Positions 16,333 to 25,036 of a DNA stretch of 64,000 nt are shown here, in pieces; positions within the stretch are counted from its first letter, which is position 1; every line of letters starts with the position of its first letter. This DNA comes from Flavobacterium sp. Root901 (GTDB lineage Bacteria; Bacteroidota; Bacteroidia; Flavobacteriales; Flavobacteriaceae), in contig NZ_LMJB01000009.1 in NCBI RefSeq assembly GCF_001429765.1, positions 186,001 through 250,000 of the forward strand. Direction: 5' to 3'. The notes under the pieces were generated by a model. That model made no database searches. It had not been told where the DNA came from and was given only the letters and a program-made list of their open reading frames with translations. The position numbers were made by a program, and so were the translations under genes.

Positions 16333-17196
16333 TTATTTTCCAGCTTTAAATAAAAACTCTTTTTCTTCTTTTGTCAGACAATCATATCCGGATTGGCTGA
16401 TTTTGTCTAAAATTTCATCAATCTGCTGCTGCGTTTTGTCCTTTGTAACAATTCTTGATGTCGATTTTTCTGTAGGTTTTTTGTAATTCTTATGAACTTT
16501 TGTAAATGGGGTCGTTGGGGATTTTCTAAAGAGATTAGCAAAGAAATCCAATGTTCTGGAAACAATCCTGCTTAAATCTGTTCCGTTTTGAAGCAGTTTT
16601 ATAAAGATAAATCCAAAAAATGCTCCGGCTAAATGCGAGATATGTCCTCCCATATTTTCTAAACGGAACTGCATTAAATCTAAAACTAAAATTATGCCGG
16701 TAATGTGCCAGAGTTTGACATTTCCAAAAAGAAACAATCTGACATTCATTAATGGCTGATAGGTTGTTGCTGCAACTAAAATCGCCATTATAGCGGCCGA
16801 TGCACCAACTATTGAAGCTGAAGTTCCTAAAACATAAAAACTTAAGGCAAATACAATTCCAGAAAAAATTGCACCTAAAATATACAATCCTAAATATTGT
16901 TTTTGAGTAAAAAAAGTAAGGAACAAATTACTTGCGAAGTTTAAAACCAGCATATTAAATAACAAATGCATAAATCCGAAATGAAAAAACGCATACGTTA
17001 AAAAAGTCCATGGTTTAAAAATGAAAATCTGAGGATCTGATGACAGAGCCAGCCAGTTTGGAAAAATAAACTGACCAGTTGAAAACTGATAGAAAAAAAT
17101 TAGCGAAATAAAAAAACATGCAACATTCCAATAAATAACCTGCATTGCAATGCCGCCCAATTTATATTGAAGTTTTAAATCGTCAAGAATATTCAT
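16333..17196 (-). CDS. Rhomboid family intramembrane protease (GASA variant)
   Basis: A 287-residue six-helix rhomboid with a hydrophilic C-terminal tail (about 215-287). HFGFMHLLFNMLVL gives the conserved HxxxN on TM2, VGASAAIMAIL carries the catalytic Ser on TM4, and GGHISHLAGAFFGF carries the catalytic His on TM6. The usual GxSG is GASA here, the final Gly being Ala. All catalytic residues remain, so activity is expected. It is the second of two adjacent rhomboids downstream of mutL. The function of the tail is unknown. Confidence 0.9.
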   Translation of the reverse strand: MNILDDLKLQYKLGGIAMQVIYWNVACFFISLIFFYQFSTGQFIFPNWLALSSDPQIFIFKPWTFLTYAFFHFGFMHLLFNMLVLNFASNLFLTFFTQKQYLGLYILGAIFSGIVFALSFYVLGTSASIVGASAAIMAILVAATTYQPLMNVRLFLFGNVKLWHITGIILVLDLMQFRLENMGGHISHLAGAFFGFIFIKLLQNGTDLSRIVSRTLDFFANLFRKSPTTPFTKVHKNYKKPTEKSTSRIVTKDKTQQQIDEILDKISQSGYDCLTKEEKEFLFKAGK

Positions 17197-17238
17197 AAAG
17201 TTCTCTTTTGGTTTTTAAATTTAATTAAAGTTAAAAAT

Positions 17239-17988
17239 TTAATTCCATCGATTATTGTTAAACTGATTTTTTTTCCAGTACCACATAATCATAAAACCGA
17301 AAAAAGCACCGCCGATATGTGCATAATGAGCTATTCCAGAATCTATTCCCATTAAAGAACTTCCAAAAATCCCAAAAAATCCATCGAACAAAAGCATATA
17401 AATTGGCACAAAATATTTAGCTTTAATAGGAATTGGTATAAACAGAATTCCAAGTTCTGCATTTGGAAACATAAAAGTAAACGCGACAAGTAAACCATAA
17501 ATAGCTCCCGAAGCACCAACAACAGTTCCCAGATAAGCATTCATGAAATGTTTAAATTCTGAAGCAGTCAAAATCTCCTGCCATCTTGTATCTATTTTAC
17601 CGCTATTTAACAAATTAAGAATATCTGCTTTGTGATAGCCATTTTCTAATAAAATATTCAAGCTATCCTGATAAAAATAATAGTTTACTGCAAAATTCAC
17701 TAAAGCTGCTCCGAGTCCGCAGGAAATGTAGAAAAATAAAAATTTTCTTCCTCCCCAAAAATGCTCTAATGTTGAACCAAAAGAATATAAAGCGAACATA
17801 TTGAATGCAATATGAGAAAAACCGCCATGCATAAACATATGCGTGATAGGCTGCCAAACTTTAAATCCCGGATTTTCAGGAAAAAATAATGCTAAATATT
17901 CGTACGATACGGGAACTAACTGAGTACCAATAAAAAATATTATATTAATGATTAGCAGCTGTTTAACTACTGGCGTTATATTCATCAT
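17239..17988 (-). CDS. Rhomboid family intramembrane serine protease
   Basis: A 249-residue rhomboid. HGGFSHIAFNMFAL provides HxxxN, VGASGAIYGLLVAF is the canonical GxSG Ser motif, and HIGGAFFGFMIMWYW carries the catalytic His. A loop of about 40 residues lies between TM3 and TM4. The ATG overlaps the mutL stop (ATGA), so its translation is coupled to mutL. Substrate unknown. The second rhomboid is 42 nt downstream and more diverged, so the pair looks like an old duplication. Confidence 0.93.
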   Translation of the reverse strand: MMNITPVVKQLLIINIIFFIGTQLVPVSYEYLALFFPENPGFKVWQPITHMFMHGGFSHIAFNMFALYSFGSTLEHFWGGRKFLFFYISCGLGAALVNFAVNYYFYQDSLNILLENGYHKADILNLLNSGKIDTRWQEILTASEFKHFMNAYLGTVVGASGAIYGLLVAFTFMFPNAELGILFIPIPIKAKYFVPIYMLLFDGFFGIFGSSLMGIDSGIAHYAHIGGAFFGFMIMWYWKKNQFNNNRWN

Positions 17989-19907
17989 AAGGCAAACTTT
18001 TTATCTATATCTTCCACACGCATAGTAATGAAAGTAGGTTTTTGAAAAGGTGAAATATTTGGATCTTTGCAGGCAAACAATCCGTTTACCAGATTGTCCT
18101 GCTCTTTTTCGGTTAAGTAAGATCCTGTTTTAACCGCTAAACTTTTTGCCATCGATTTGGCAATAGTATCATTTTGACTGTAACTGCTGGCCGGAATTCC
18201 GTCCTGCAAATCGCTTAATAATTGTTCGATTACTATAGAAACTTCGCTTTCGGTAATGTTTACCGGAATTCCTGAAATTACAATATGATCGCTTTGCGCT
18301 TGCTCAAAAACAAAGCCTGTTGTTTCTAAAGAAGGTTTTAATTCTTCAATTAATTTCATTTCTGCAGAAGAATAAAACAAATCTAACGGAAAAAGCAATT
18401 GCTGGCTTGAAGCCTGATTTACCGTCATATTCAGCAAAAATTGCTCGTATAAAATGCGCTGGTGTGCCCGCTGCTGATCCACGATTATCATTCCGGATTT
18501 TATTGGCGAAACAATATATTTTTTATGAATTTGATAGGTTTTCTGACTTGCCTGTTCTACTTCATCATCATTAAACAAAGATGATGTTACTTCTTCGTTT
18601 TCAAAAGCAAAAGGAAAACTTTCCATGCTTTCTGAATTTTCTGTATCCAGACCAACATACAAACTTTCCCAGCTTGCCATTGGTTCTACTCTTTTAGAAT
18701 ATCCCGAATAAGATGAAGACGAGGAAGAGGAACCGGAATTATAACTTCCTGTACCTGATCCAGAAACCGCTTTTGCATAATGCTGATTGGTTTTATCATC
18801 TGTAAAAGGGTTAAAAGTTCCATCAACCTGAATTGTGGGCACTTCTGCATCCAGATCTTTGTAATGATAAGGCGTATCTAAATTTGAGTCTCTGTCAAAA
18901 TCCAAAACCGGAGCGACATTAAACTGCCCTAAACTGTGTTTTATAGAAGCTCTTAAAATGGCGTAAAGAGCCTGTTCATCATCAAACTTAATTTCTGTTT
19001 TGGTTGGATGAATATTGATATCAATTGTATTTGGCGGAACCTGAAGGTATAAGAAATAACTTGGCTGACAGCCGTCTTTCAAAAGCCCGTCATAAGCTGC
19101 CATAACCGCATGATGCAGATAGCCGCTTTTTATAAAACGATCATTTACAAAAAAGAACTGCTCTCCCCTGTTTTTCTTAGCAAATTCAGGTTTACAGACA
19201 AATCCCTGAACGTTTATAATTTCGGTATCTTCCTTTACTGGAACCAGTTTTTCATTGGTTTTACCAGACATGATTCCAACAATTCGCTGGCGATATCCGG
19301 CAGCCGGAAGATTATACAATTCGCTTCCGTTATGATAAAAACTAAAATGAATGTTCGGGTGTGCCAAAGCTACACGCTGAAATTCATCCATTACATGACG
19401 AAATTCAACTGTATCTGATTTTAAGAAGTTACGGCGTGCCGGAATATTAAAAAATAAATTTTTAACCGCAAATGAGGTTCCTTTTGGCAGAACCGCTACT
19501 TCCTGCGAAATAAATTTACTTCCTTCAATAATAATATGTGTTCCAAGCTCATCCTGTTCTTGTTTGGTTTTCATTTCCATGTGCGCGATTGCCGCAATAG
19601 AAGCTAAAGCCTCTCCGCGAAAACCTTTAGTAGCAAGAGAAAATAAATCTTCGGCCTGACGAATTTTGGACGTTGCATGGCGTTCAAAACACAAACGTGC
19701 GTCTGTAACGGTCATTCCAACACCATTATCAATAACCTGAACTAATGATTTGCCGGCATCTTTTATTATCAATTTAATATCAGTTGCCTTTGCATCAACA
19801 GCATTTTCTAACAATTCTTTCACAACAGAAGCGGGTCTTTGAACCACTTCTCCTGCAGCAATCTGGTTAGCAACGTGATCAGGAAGTAATTGAATAATAC
19901 TCGACAT
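17985..19907 (-). CDS. mutL: DNA mismatch repair protein MutL
   Basis: A 640-residue MutL. The GHKL ATPase domain is intact: ELLENAVDA, DNGVGM, GFRGEALASI. The transducer domain follows, then a Ser-rich linker (about 395-405) and the C-terminal dimerisation domain. The endonuclease motif, normally DQHA-x2-E-x4-E, reads DQQRAHQRILYE at 477-488, and the CPHGRP box reads SPFQKP at 619-624, so the metal-binding site appears lost. MutL couples MutS mismatch recognition to downstream steps. It heads the string leading to the two rhomboids and the EEP protein. Confidence 0.96.
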   Translation of the reverse strand: MSSIIQLLPDHVANQIAAGEVVQRPASVVKELLENAVDAKATDIKLIIKDAGKSLVQVIDNGVGMTVTDARLCFERHATSKIRQAEDLFSLATKGFRGEALASIAAIAHMEMKTKQEQDELGTHIIIEGSKFISQEVAVLPKGTSFAVKNLFFNIPARRNFLKSDTVEFRHVMDEFQRVALAHPNIHFSFYHNGSELYNLPAAGYRQRIVGIMSGKTNEKLVPVKEDTEIINVQGFVCKPEFAKKNRGEQFFFVNDRFIKSGYLHHAVMAAYDGLLKDGCQPSYFLYLQVPPNTIDINIHPTKTEIKFDDEQALYAILRASIKHSLGQFNVAPVLDFDRDSNLDTPYHYKDLDAEVPTIQVDGTFNPFTDDKTNQHYAKAVSGSGTGSYNSGSSSSSSSYSGYSKRVEPMASWESLYVGLDTENSESMESFPFAFENEEVTSSLFNDDEVEQASQKTYQIHKKYIVSPIKSGMIIVDQQRAHQRILYEQFLLNMTVNQASSQQLLFPLDLFYSSAEMKLIEELKPSLETTGFVFEQAQSDHIVISGIPVNITESEVSIVIEQLLSDLQDGIPASSYSQNDTIAKSMAKSLAVKTGSYLTEKEQDNLVNGLFACKDPNISPFQKPTFITMRVEDIDKKFAL

Positions 19908-19914
19908 TTAAAAT

Positions 19915-19959
19915 TTTAGATTGTAGATTAACGATTTAAGATTTTGATTTAAATCTAAA
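19915..19959. repeat. AGATT-type short-period repeat before mutL
   Basis: Several copies of (T)AGATT/(A)AATCT words with TTTAGATT (19915-19922) and AATCTAAA (19952-19959) as inverted ends. It is similar to stretches at 20690-20730 and 43087-43113. Confidence 0.45.
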
Positions 19960-19969
19960 CCAAGTTGGA

Positions 19970-19977
19970 CAAATTTA
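19970..19977 (-). promoter_or_regulatory. Candidate -7 element for mutL
   Basis: On the - strand this reads TAAATTTG, a match to TAnnTTTG, about 62 nt upstream of the mutL ATG. No clear -33. Confidence 0.35.
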
Positions 19978-20025
19978 GTGAATTTTGATTGTGATTCAGA
20001 ATATCTAAAGTCATAAAAAAAACAA

Positions 20026-20059
20026 AAAACCTATACTATTATGACACAGTACAGGTTTT
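20026..20059 (-). terminator. Terminator downstream of ribH
   Basis: AAAACCTATACT (20026-20037) pairs with AGTACAGGTTTT (20048-20059) with one mismatch. On the - strand the stem runs into T-rich sequence complementary to the A-run at 20016-20029. Confidence 0.75.
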
Positions 20060-20082
20060 AATATTTTTAAAACAAATGTGTT

Positions 20083-20655
20083 TTATTCTTTCTCGATTTT
20101 AACAGGCGTTTCTTCAATTTGAAGTGCTCCTGAAGTCAATAATGGCTGATTAAAAGGATGTGAAATTGAAGCCTGCTGACGAATATAAGCCATTTTTATA
20201 GCAGCTATTGCAGCTTCGGTTCCTTTGTTTCCGTGAACACCGCCGCTTCTGTCAATAGATTGCTGCATGTTATTATCTGTTAAAACGCAAAAGATAACCG
20301 GAATATCAGTCTGAACATTTAAATCCTTTATTCCTTGTGTAACGCCTTCGCAGACAAAATCAAAGTGTTTCGTTTCGCCCTGAATTACGCATCCGATTAC
20401 AATAACCGCATCGACATTTTGTGTCTGAAGCATTTTTTTTGCGCCGTAAATCAATTCAAAACTTCCCGGAACATTCCAGCGAATAATTTGCTGTGCAGGA
20501 ACATCACAATCAATTAAGGCATCAAAAGCGCCATTATAAAGTCCTTCTGTTATAACATCGTTCCACTCAGAAACAACAATCCCAAATCGAAAGTCTTTCG
20601 CATTTGGGATCGTGTTTTTATCGTATTCTGATAAATTTTTATTTTCGGTAGCCAT
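20083..20655 (-). CDS. ribH: 6,7-dimethyl-8-ribityllumazine synthase
   Basis: A 190-residue enzyme that condenses the ribityl-aminouracil with dihydroxybutanone phosphate, the penultimate step of riboflavin synthesis. Family motifs are FGIVVSEWNDVIT, VPGSFELIYGAK, GCVIQGETKHFDFVCEGV (with the catalytic His in KHFDF) and GNKGTEAAIAAIKMA. It is longer than the usual 155 residues because of N- and C-terminal extensions; the tail ends in a charged IEETPVKIEKE. It lies 82 nt after the TPR gene on the same strand and has its own terminator. Confidence 0.96.
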   Translation of the reverse strand: MATENKNLSEYDKNTIPNAKDFRFGIVVSEWNDVITEGLYNGAFDALIDCDVPAQQIIRWNVPGSFELIYGAKKMLQTQNVDAVIVIGCVIQGETKHFDFVCEGVTQGIKDLNVQTDIPVIFCVLTDNNMQQSIDRSGGVHGNKGTEAAIAAIKMAYIRQQASISHPFNQPLLTSGALQIEETPVKIEKE

Positions 20656-20689
20656 CTGTAGTATTTTAGATTTTTTTATTTAAGAGTTT

Positions 20690-20730
20690 ATATTCTTAAA
20701 TACAAATCTACAATCTAAAATCTAAAGTCT
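20690..20730. repeat. AATCTAAAATCT-type repeat between the TPR gene and ribH
   Basis: A run of ACAATCTAAAATCTAAAGTCTGAAA words (about 10-nt period) in the spacer between two genes on the - strand. Close relatives occur at 43087-43113. Confidence 0.45.
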
Positions 20731-20737
20731 GAAATTT

Positions 20738-21517
20738 TTATTGTGCTAATCCAATCAAAGCATCAACAGAACCAGCCTCAGGAGTTGCATCGAAGTTATC
20801 TTTAATATCATTTAAGTATTTTAAAGCATCTTCTTTCTGGCCTAAAGCAATAGCCGTTTTAGCAGCTTTTAACAAAAAACGAGGTGTTGTAAAATCGTTT
20901 TTGTTAGATTCAGCAGCTTTTACATAATAGTCTAAAGCTTCTTTTTGATTGTTTTTTTGAGAATAAGCATCTCCAATTGCTCCGGTTGCCAAAGCACTTA
21001 AAATTAAATCATCTGATTTAAATTCTCCTAAATATTTGATAGCATCATCAAATTTACCTGTATTTAAATATGCCATACCAGCATAGTAATTTGCCAGATT
21101 TCCAGCATCAGTTCCTGAATATTCATCAGCAATTTTTACAAATCCAAATTTACCTTCAGATCCGTTTAATGCCAATTTATATAAAGAATCACTCGCTACA
21201 CCATCAACAGCTTTTTGAAAGTTTTGCTGCGCTACAAACATTTCGTTTGCCGCTTCGTCCTGCTTAGGGTTTTCAATAAATTTTTGGTAAGCCAAATAAC
21301 CAATAGTAGCAACTGCAATACCAGCAACTAAACCAATAATGATTTTTTGATTTTTAGCAACCCAATCCTCAGTTCTTGAAGCAGTTTCATCTAATTTAGA
21401 AAAAACACCAGCAGTTGTGCTGTCTTTTTCGTCAATGATTACCTGTTGTTCTTCGTTTACTTCTTTAACTTCCTTCTCTTTTGGTGCTTTATATCCTCTT
21501 TTATTGTAAGTAGCCAT
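20738..21517 (-). CDS. YfgM-like single-pass TPR membrane protein
   Basis: A 259-residue protein with a charged cytoplasmic N-terminus (1-55), one transmembrane helix (about 60-77, IIIGLVAGIAVATIGYLAY) and a periplasmic TPR-like C-terminus with at least three helix-turn-helix repeats (LANYYAGMAYLNTGKFDDAI, GAIGDAYSQKNNQKEALDYY, LLKAAKTAIALGQKEDALKY). This architecture matches YfgM/TPR_21 proteins, which attach to the SecYEG translocon and chaperones. No SD sequence is seen. The spacer to ribH carries AATCT-type repeats. Confidence 0.85.
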   Translation of the reverse strand: MATYNKRGYKAPKEKEVKEVNEEQQVIIDEKDSTTAGVFSKLDETASRTEDWVAKNQKIIIGLVAGIAVATIGYLAYQKFIENPKQDEAANEMFVAQQNFQKAVDGVASDSLYKLALNGSEGKFGFVKIADEYSGTDAGNLANYYAGMAYLNTGKFDDAIKYLGEFKSDDLILSALATGAIGDAYSQKNNQKEALDYYVKAAESNKNDFTTPRFLLKAAKTAIALGQKEDALKYLNDIKDNFDATPEAGSVDALIGLAQ

Positions 21518-21760
21518 TTAAAATTAATTTAGTGAACGGCAAAAATAAAATTTTTCTTGAAACTGAGGCAAAAAAAATCAAAATTATCACTATTTTAAAA
21601 AAAATATTTTCGCCAACGCTAACTGCTTTCACATCAGCATTAAAATAAATCAACTTGAAAAGAGCCAAAAGCCCATTATATCGATAATTTTCGATAATTT
21701 GCACCCTCAAATTTTTACTGCTCCGAAACAGTAACTTTTACCTTTTAGAGTCTCTTAAAA

Positions 21761-22840
21761 ATGCATTTAAACAAAATTTCTTTATTCAACTATAAAAATT
21801 TCTCCGAAGCCAGTTTTGATTTCGACATCAAGATCAATTGTTTTGTTGGTAAAAACGGAATTGGCAAAACAAATGTACTCGATGCCATTTATCATTTGGC
21901 GTACGGGAAAAGTTATTTTAATCCGCTTGCGGTTCAAAATATCAGGCACGGAGAAGAGTTTTTTGTTATTGATGCCGAATTAGAAAAAAATGACCGGACA
22001 GAGCAAATTGTCTGCAGTTTAAAAAAAGGTCAGAAAAAGGTTTTAAAGAGAAACGGAAAAGCATACGATAAATTCTCCGATCATATCGGTTTTATTCCAC
22101 TGGTAATTATTTCACCTGCCGACCGCGATTTAATTGTTGAAGGAAGCGAAACACGCCGTAAGTTTATGGACAGTGTTATTTCGCAGTTAGATTCGGCTTA
22201 TCTGCATCAGCTTATACAATATCAAAAAGTAATTGTACAGCGAAATGCGCTTTTGAAATATTTTGCGCTCAATCATACTTTTGACAACGATACCTTATCT
22301 ATATATAATGAGCAGCTGAATGAATATGGGAAGTCAATTTTTGAAAAGCGAAAAGATTTCCTGGAACAATTTATACCTATATTTAATAACCACCATCAGG
22401 CTATAACCGGTTCTGAAGAATCTGTGCAATTGGTTTACGAAAGCCATTTATTCGAAAAAGACCTTTTAAGTTTACTACAGGAAAACATAAATAAAGACAG
22501 AGCGCTGCATTATACAACATCAGGAATACATAAAGATGATTTGTCGTTTGAAATTGATTCGCATCCGATAAAAAAATTCGGATCGCAAGGACAGCAAAAA
22601 TCATTTTTAATTGCTTTGAAACTGGCTCAGTTTGAGTTCCTGAAAAAACAAAGCGGTGTAAAACCTATTTTATTGTTTGATGATATTTTTGATAAACTCG
22701 ATGAAACCCGTGTTGCAAAAATTGTCGAAATGGTTAACAGCGAAACTTTTGGCCAGCTTTTTATTTCAGACACGCATCCGGAACGAACAGAAGCGATTGT
22801 AAAATCGACGCATCAAACTTATAAGATTTTCAATTTGTGA
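21761..22840 (+). CDS. recF: DNA replication/repair protein RecF
   Basis: A 359-residue SMC-like ATPase of recombinational gap repair, which helps load RecA with RecO and RecR. Walker A is GKNGIGKTNVLDAIY (about 30-44), the signature motif FGSQGQQKSFLIALK is near 270, Walker B is PILLFDDIFDKLD, and the D-loop is followed by QLFISDTHPERTEAI. The start region HLNKISLFNYKNFSEA is typical. Length is normal. It is divergent from the TPR gene with 243 bp between the start codons, and is not next to dnaA/gyrB here. Confidence 0.96.
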   Translation: MHLNKISLFNYKNFSEASFDFDIKINCFVGKNGIGKTNVLDAIYHLAYGKSYFNPLAVQNIRHGEEFFVIDAELEKNDRTEQIVCSLKKGQKKVLKRNGKAYDKFSDHIGFIPLVIISPADRDLIVEGSETRRKFMDSVISQLDSAYLHQLIQYQKVIVQRNALLKYFALNHTFDNDTLSIYNEQLNEYGKSIFEKRKDFLEQFIPIFNNHHQAITGSEESVQLVYESHLFEKDLLSLLQENINKDRALHYTTSGIHKDDLSFEIDSHPIKKFGSQGQQKSFLIALKLAQFEFLKKQSGVKPILLFDDIFDKLDETRVAKIVEMVNSETFGQLFISDTHPERTEAIVKSTHQTYKIFNL

Positions 22841-22892
22841 TTTTTACTCTGCCGTAATTTTTTTTATCAATCAGTTTCAAAAGGAAGTTTTT

Positions 22893-22970
22893 AGCCACAA
22901 ATTTCACAGATTCTCACAGATTAATTTTCCGCAACAGCAAAAATCCTTTTAATCTTTTTAATCTGTGGCA
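22893..22970. repeat. TGCCACA-ended intergenic repeat, copy 1
   Basis: A repeat of about 78 bp in the recF-DUF2461 spacer, bounded by GCCACA and TGTGGCA inverted ends with internal TTTCACAGATTCTCACAGATT and a GCAACAGCAAAAA core. It is nearly identical over its length to the copy at 23782-23862 and in the same orientation. Confidence 0.75.
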
Positions 22971-23098
22971 AATAATTAAATTTTGAAACTTTGACAAAGT
23001 TGATACAATTTGTATCAGATTTCTTAATCAATTCCAAAATGGAAATCCTTAAATTAGCCTAACAAAAAATTATAACAACTGCAATTAAATTTAGGACT

Positions 23099-23770
23099 AT
23101 GCTAACAAAAGAATCATTGCAATTTTTAGACGATATAAAAAAGAACAACAATAGGGAATGGTTTCAGGACAATAAAAAACGTTATGAAATCTTCAAAAAA
23201 GATTACCATCAACTTGTGAGTGAATTTCTGGATGCCATGAAACCGCTTGATCCTTCATTGGAATTGCTGGAAATTAAAGATTGTACTTTTAGAATTAATC
23301 GCGACATTCGATTCTCAAAAGATAAATCGCCTTACAAAGCACATCTGGGCGTTTGGCTTTCTGCCGGAGCAAAAGGCGCCAATCGTTCCGGTTATTACGT
23401 ACACATTGAAAAAGGGGCGAGTTTTATTGCCGGCGGATTTTATTCACCAGATGCAGAAGATCTGAAAAAAGTCCGCAAAGAAATCGCTTTTTTCTATGAT
23501 GATCTGCAGGAGATTTTAAATGATAAAAACTTCCAAAAAGAATTTGGAAACTTAGACATAAACGAAAACAATTCACTTAAAAGCATGCCTCGCGGTTACG
23601 AAAAAGACCATCCGGCAAATGAGTTTTTAAAATTAAAGAGCTTTACCGCAACTCAAAAATATGACATTGCCGAAGTTACCAAAAAAGACTTCGTAAAGAA
23701 AATGACTCAGAAACTGATCGCGTTAAAACCTTTAAACGATTTTATAAACCGCGCTTTAGAAACTGAATAA
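23099..23770 (+). CDS. DUF2461 (TIGR02453) family protein
   Basis: A 223-residue soluble protein of the TIGR02453/DUF2461 family. Recognisable blocks are LQFLDDIKKNNNREWFQDNKK at the start, FRINRDIRFSKDKSPYKAH near 60-80, and GYYVHIEKGASFIAGGFY. It is widespread in bacteria and fungi with no established biochemical role. It has no signal peptide. The gene is bracketed by two near-identical direct copies of a repeat of about 80 bp (22893-22970 and 23782-23862). Confidence 0.88.
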   Translation: MLTKESLQFLDDIKKNNNREWFQDNKKRYEIFKKDYHQLVSEFLDAMKPLDPSLELLEIKDCTFRINRDIRFSKDKSPYKAHLGVWLSAGAKGANRSGYYVHIEKGASFIAGGFYSPDAEDLKKVRKEIAFFYDDLQEILNDKNFQKEFGNLDINENNSLKSMPRGYEKDHPANEFLKLKSFTATQKYDIAEVTKKDFVKKMTQKLIALKPLNDFINRALETE

Positions 23771-23781
23771 TTTTAGTTTTA

Positions 23782-23862
23782 TTTGCCACAGATTTCACAG
23801 ATTCTCACAGATTATTTTTTTGCAACAGCAAAAATTCTTTTAATCTTTTAATCTGTGGCAAA
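23782..23862. repeat. TGCCACA-ended intergenic repeat, copy 2
   Basis: TTTGCCACAGATT (23782-23794) and AATCTGTGGCAAA (23850-23862) are perfect 13-nt terminal inverted repeats around a core with TTTCACAGATTCTCACAGATT and GCAACAGCAAAAA. It matches copy 1 at 22893-22970. Confidence 0.8.
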
Positions 23863-23874
23863 AACAATAACTGA

Positions 23875-24930
23875 ATGAAAAGGAAAATACTTTTTCTTGG
23901 AGAATCTTACCGCGCCGATGCCATAACCTGGATGAAAGGTTTAAAGGAATTTGGCGGTTTTGAAATTATTACCTGGGAACTTCAAACTCCAAATAATTCA
24001 AAACTCAACAGATTCAAACGTATTTTAGAGTATTTCTCTGCTCCAGCTGCTATTCGGAAAATAATTAAAAAAGAAAAACCGGATATGGTTATTGCCGAAA
24101 GGACTACCAGTTATGGTTTCTTAGCTGCTTTATCAGGTTCAAAAACTATTGCCGTCGCCCAGCAAGGCAGAACCGATTTATGGCCGGAAACTTCTGTTTT
24201 ATATCCGTTTAAGAAATTTATTCAGAAGTACGCCTTCAAAAAAGCACATTTAATTCATGCGTGGGGACCTGTTATGACCATTTCTATGAAAGAAACCGGC
24301 GTAGATATGAGTAAAGTTTTAGTACTTCCGAAGGGAATTGATTTATCTCTTTTTACTCCTTCAACCAATAATTCGAATAAAATTGAAGCGATTGTAACAC
24401 GTTCGCTGCAGCCGGAATACCGACATGATTCTATTTTAAAAGCTTTTGGAATTTTACATCAAAAAGGAATTGACTTTTCTTTGACGATTGTAGGAGACGG
24501 AACTCGTTTGCAATTTTTAAAAGATTTAGCAAAAGAATTACAAATTGAAAACAAAGTAATTTTTACCGGAAGAATTCCGAATACTGAACTTCCTAAATTA
24601 TTACAGCAATCCAATATTTACATCAGCATGCCAATTACGGAAGGCGTTTCGGCATCTTTATTTGAAGCAATGGCTTGTAATTGTTACCCCGTAGTTTCTG
24701 ATATTGCAGGAAATCAAAGCTGGATCACCCATCGCGAAAACGGACAATTAATTGAAATCGACAATATTGAAATGCTGGCAGAAGAATTAATCTGGTCTTT
24801 TGAAAATACTGAATCCCGAAATCAGGCAATTATTCAGAACAGAAAATTTGTTGAGGAAAATGCTAATTATGATATAAATATGAAAGTTATTTCAGAGAAA
24901 TATCATGAGTTACTTGATTCCCGAAAGTAA
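23875..24930 (+). CDS. Glycosyltransferase, GT4-like
   Basis: A 351-residue cytoplasmic or peripheral glycosyltransferase with two Rossmann-like halves (GT-B). The C-terminal half has the GT4 pattern: VLPKGIDLSLFTPS, then IVTRSLQPEYRHDSILKAF, LTIVGDGTRLQFLKDLA, VIFTGRIPNTELPKLL and the nucleotide-sugar motif MPITEGVSASLFEAMAC with Glu residues spaced as in EX7E. The donor and acceptor cannot be told. It is the only gene between DUF2461 and murB; a surface glycan role is likely. Confidence 0.87.
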   Translation: MKRKILFLGESYRADAITWMKGLKEFGGFEIITWELQTPNNSKLNRFKRILEYFSAPAAIRKIIKKEKPDMVIAERTTSYGFLAALSGSKTIAVAQQGRTDLWPETSVLYPFKKFIQKYAFKKAHLIHAWGPVMTISMKETGVDMSKVLVLPKGIDLSLFTPSTNNSNKIEAIVTRSLQPEYRHDSILKAFGILHQKGIDFSLTIVGDGTRLQFLKDLAKELQIENKVIFTGRIPNTELPKLLQQSNIYISMPITEGVSASLFEAMACNCYPVVSDIAGNQSWITHRENGQLIEIDNIEMLAEELIWSFENTESRNQAIIQNRKFVEENANYDINMKVISEKYHELLDSRK

Positions 24931-25003
24931 TTAAATAACAAAGTTAGACAAACTGCGCTTAAAACTTTGCCAGTTTTGCGGTTAAACCAAAAATTATAAT
25001 CCT

Positions 25004-25011
25004 TACTTTTG
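25004..25011 (+). promoter_or_regulatory. Candidate -7 element for murB
   Basis: TACTTTTG fits TAnnTTTG, 25 nt before the murB ATG. A TTTTG lies 25 nt upstream, too far for a standard -33. Confidence 0.35.
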
Positions 25012-25036
25012 ACACAGATTAAAAAGCCTTTTATTT

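Noticed and set aside
22893..23862. Possible CRISPR-like direct repeats
   Set aside because: Only two copies, about 890 bp apart, with a normal gene between; no regular spacers and no cas genes.
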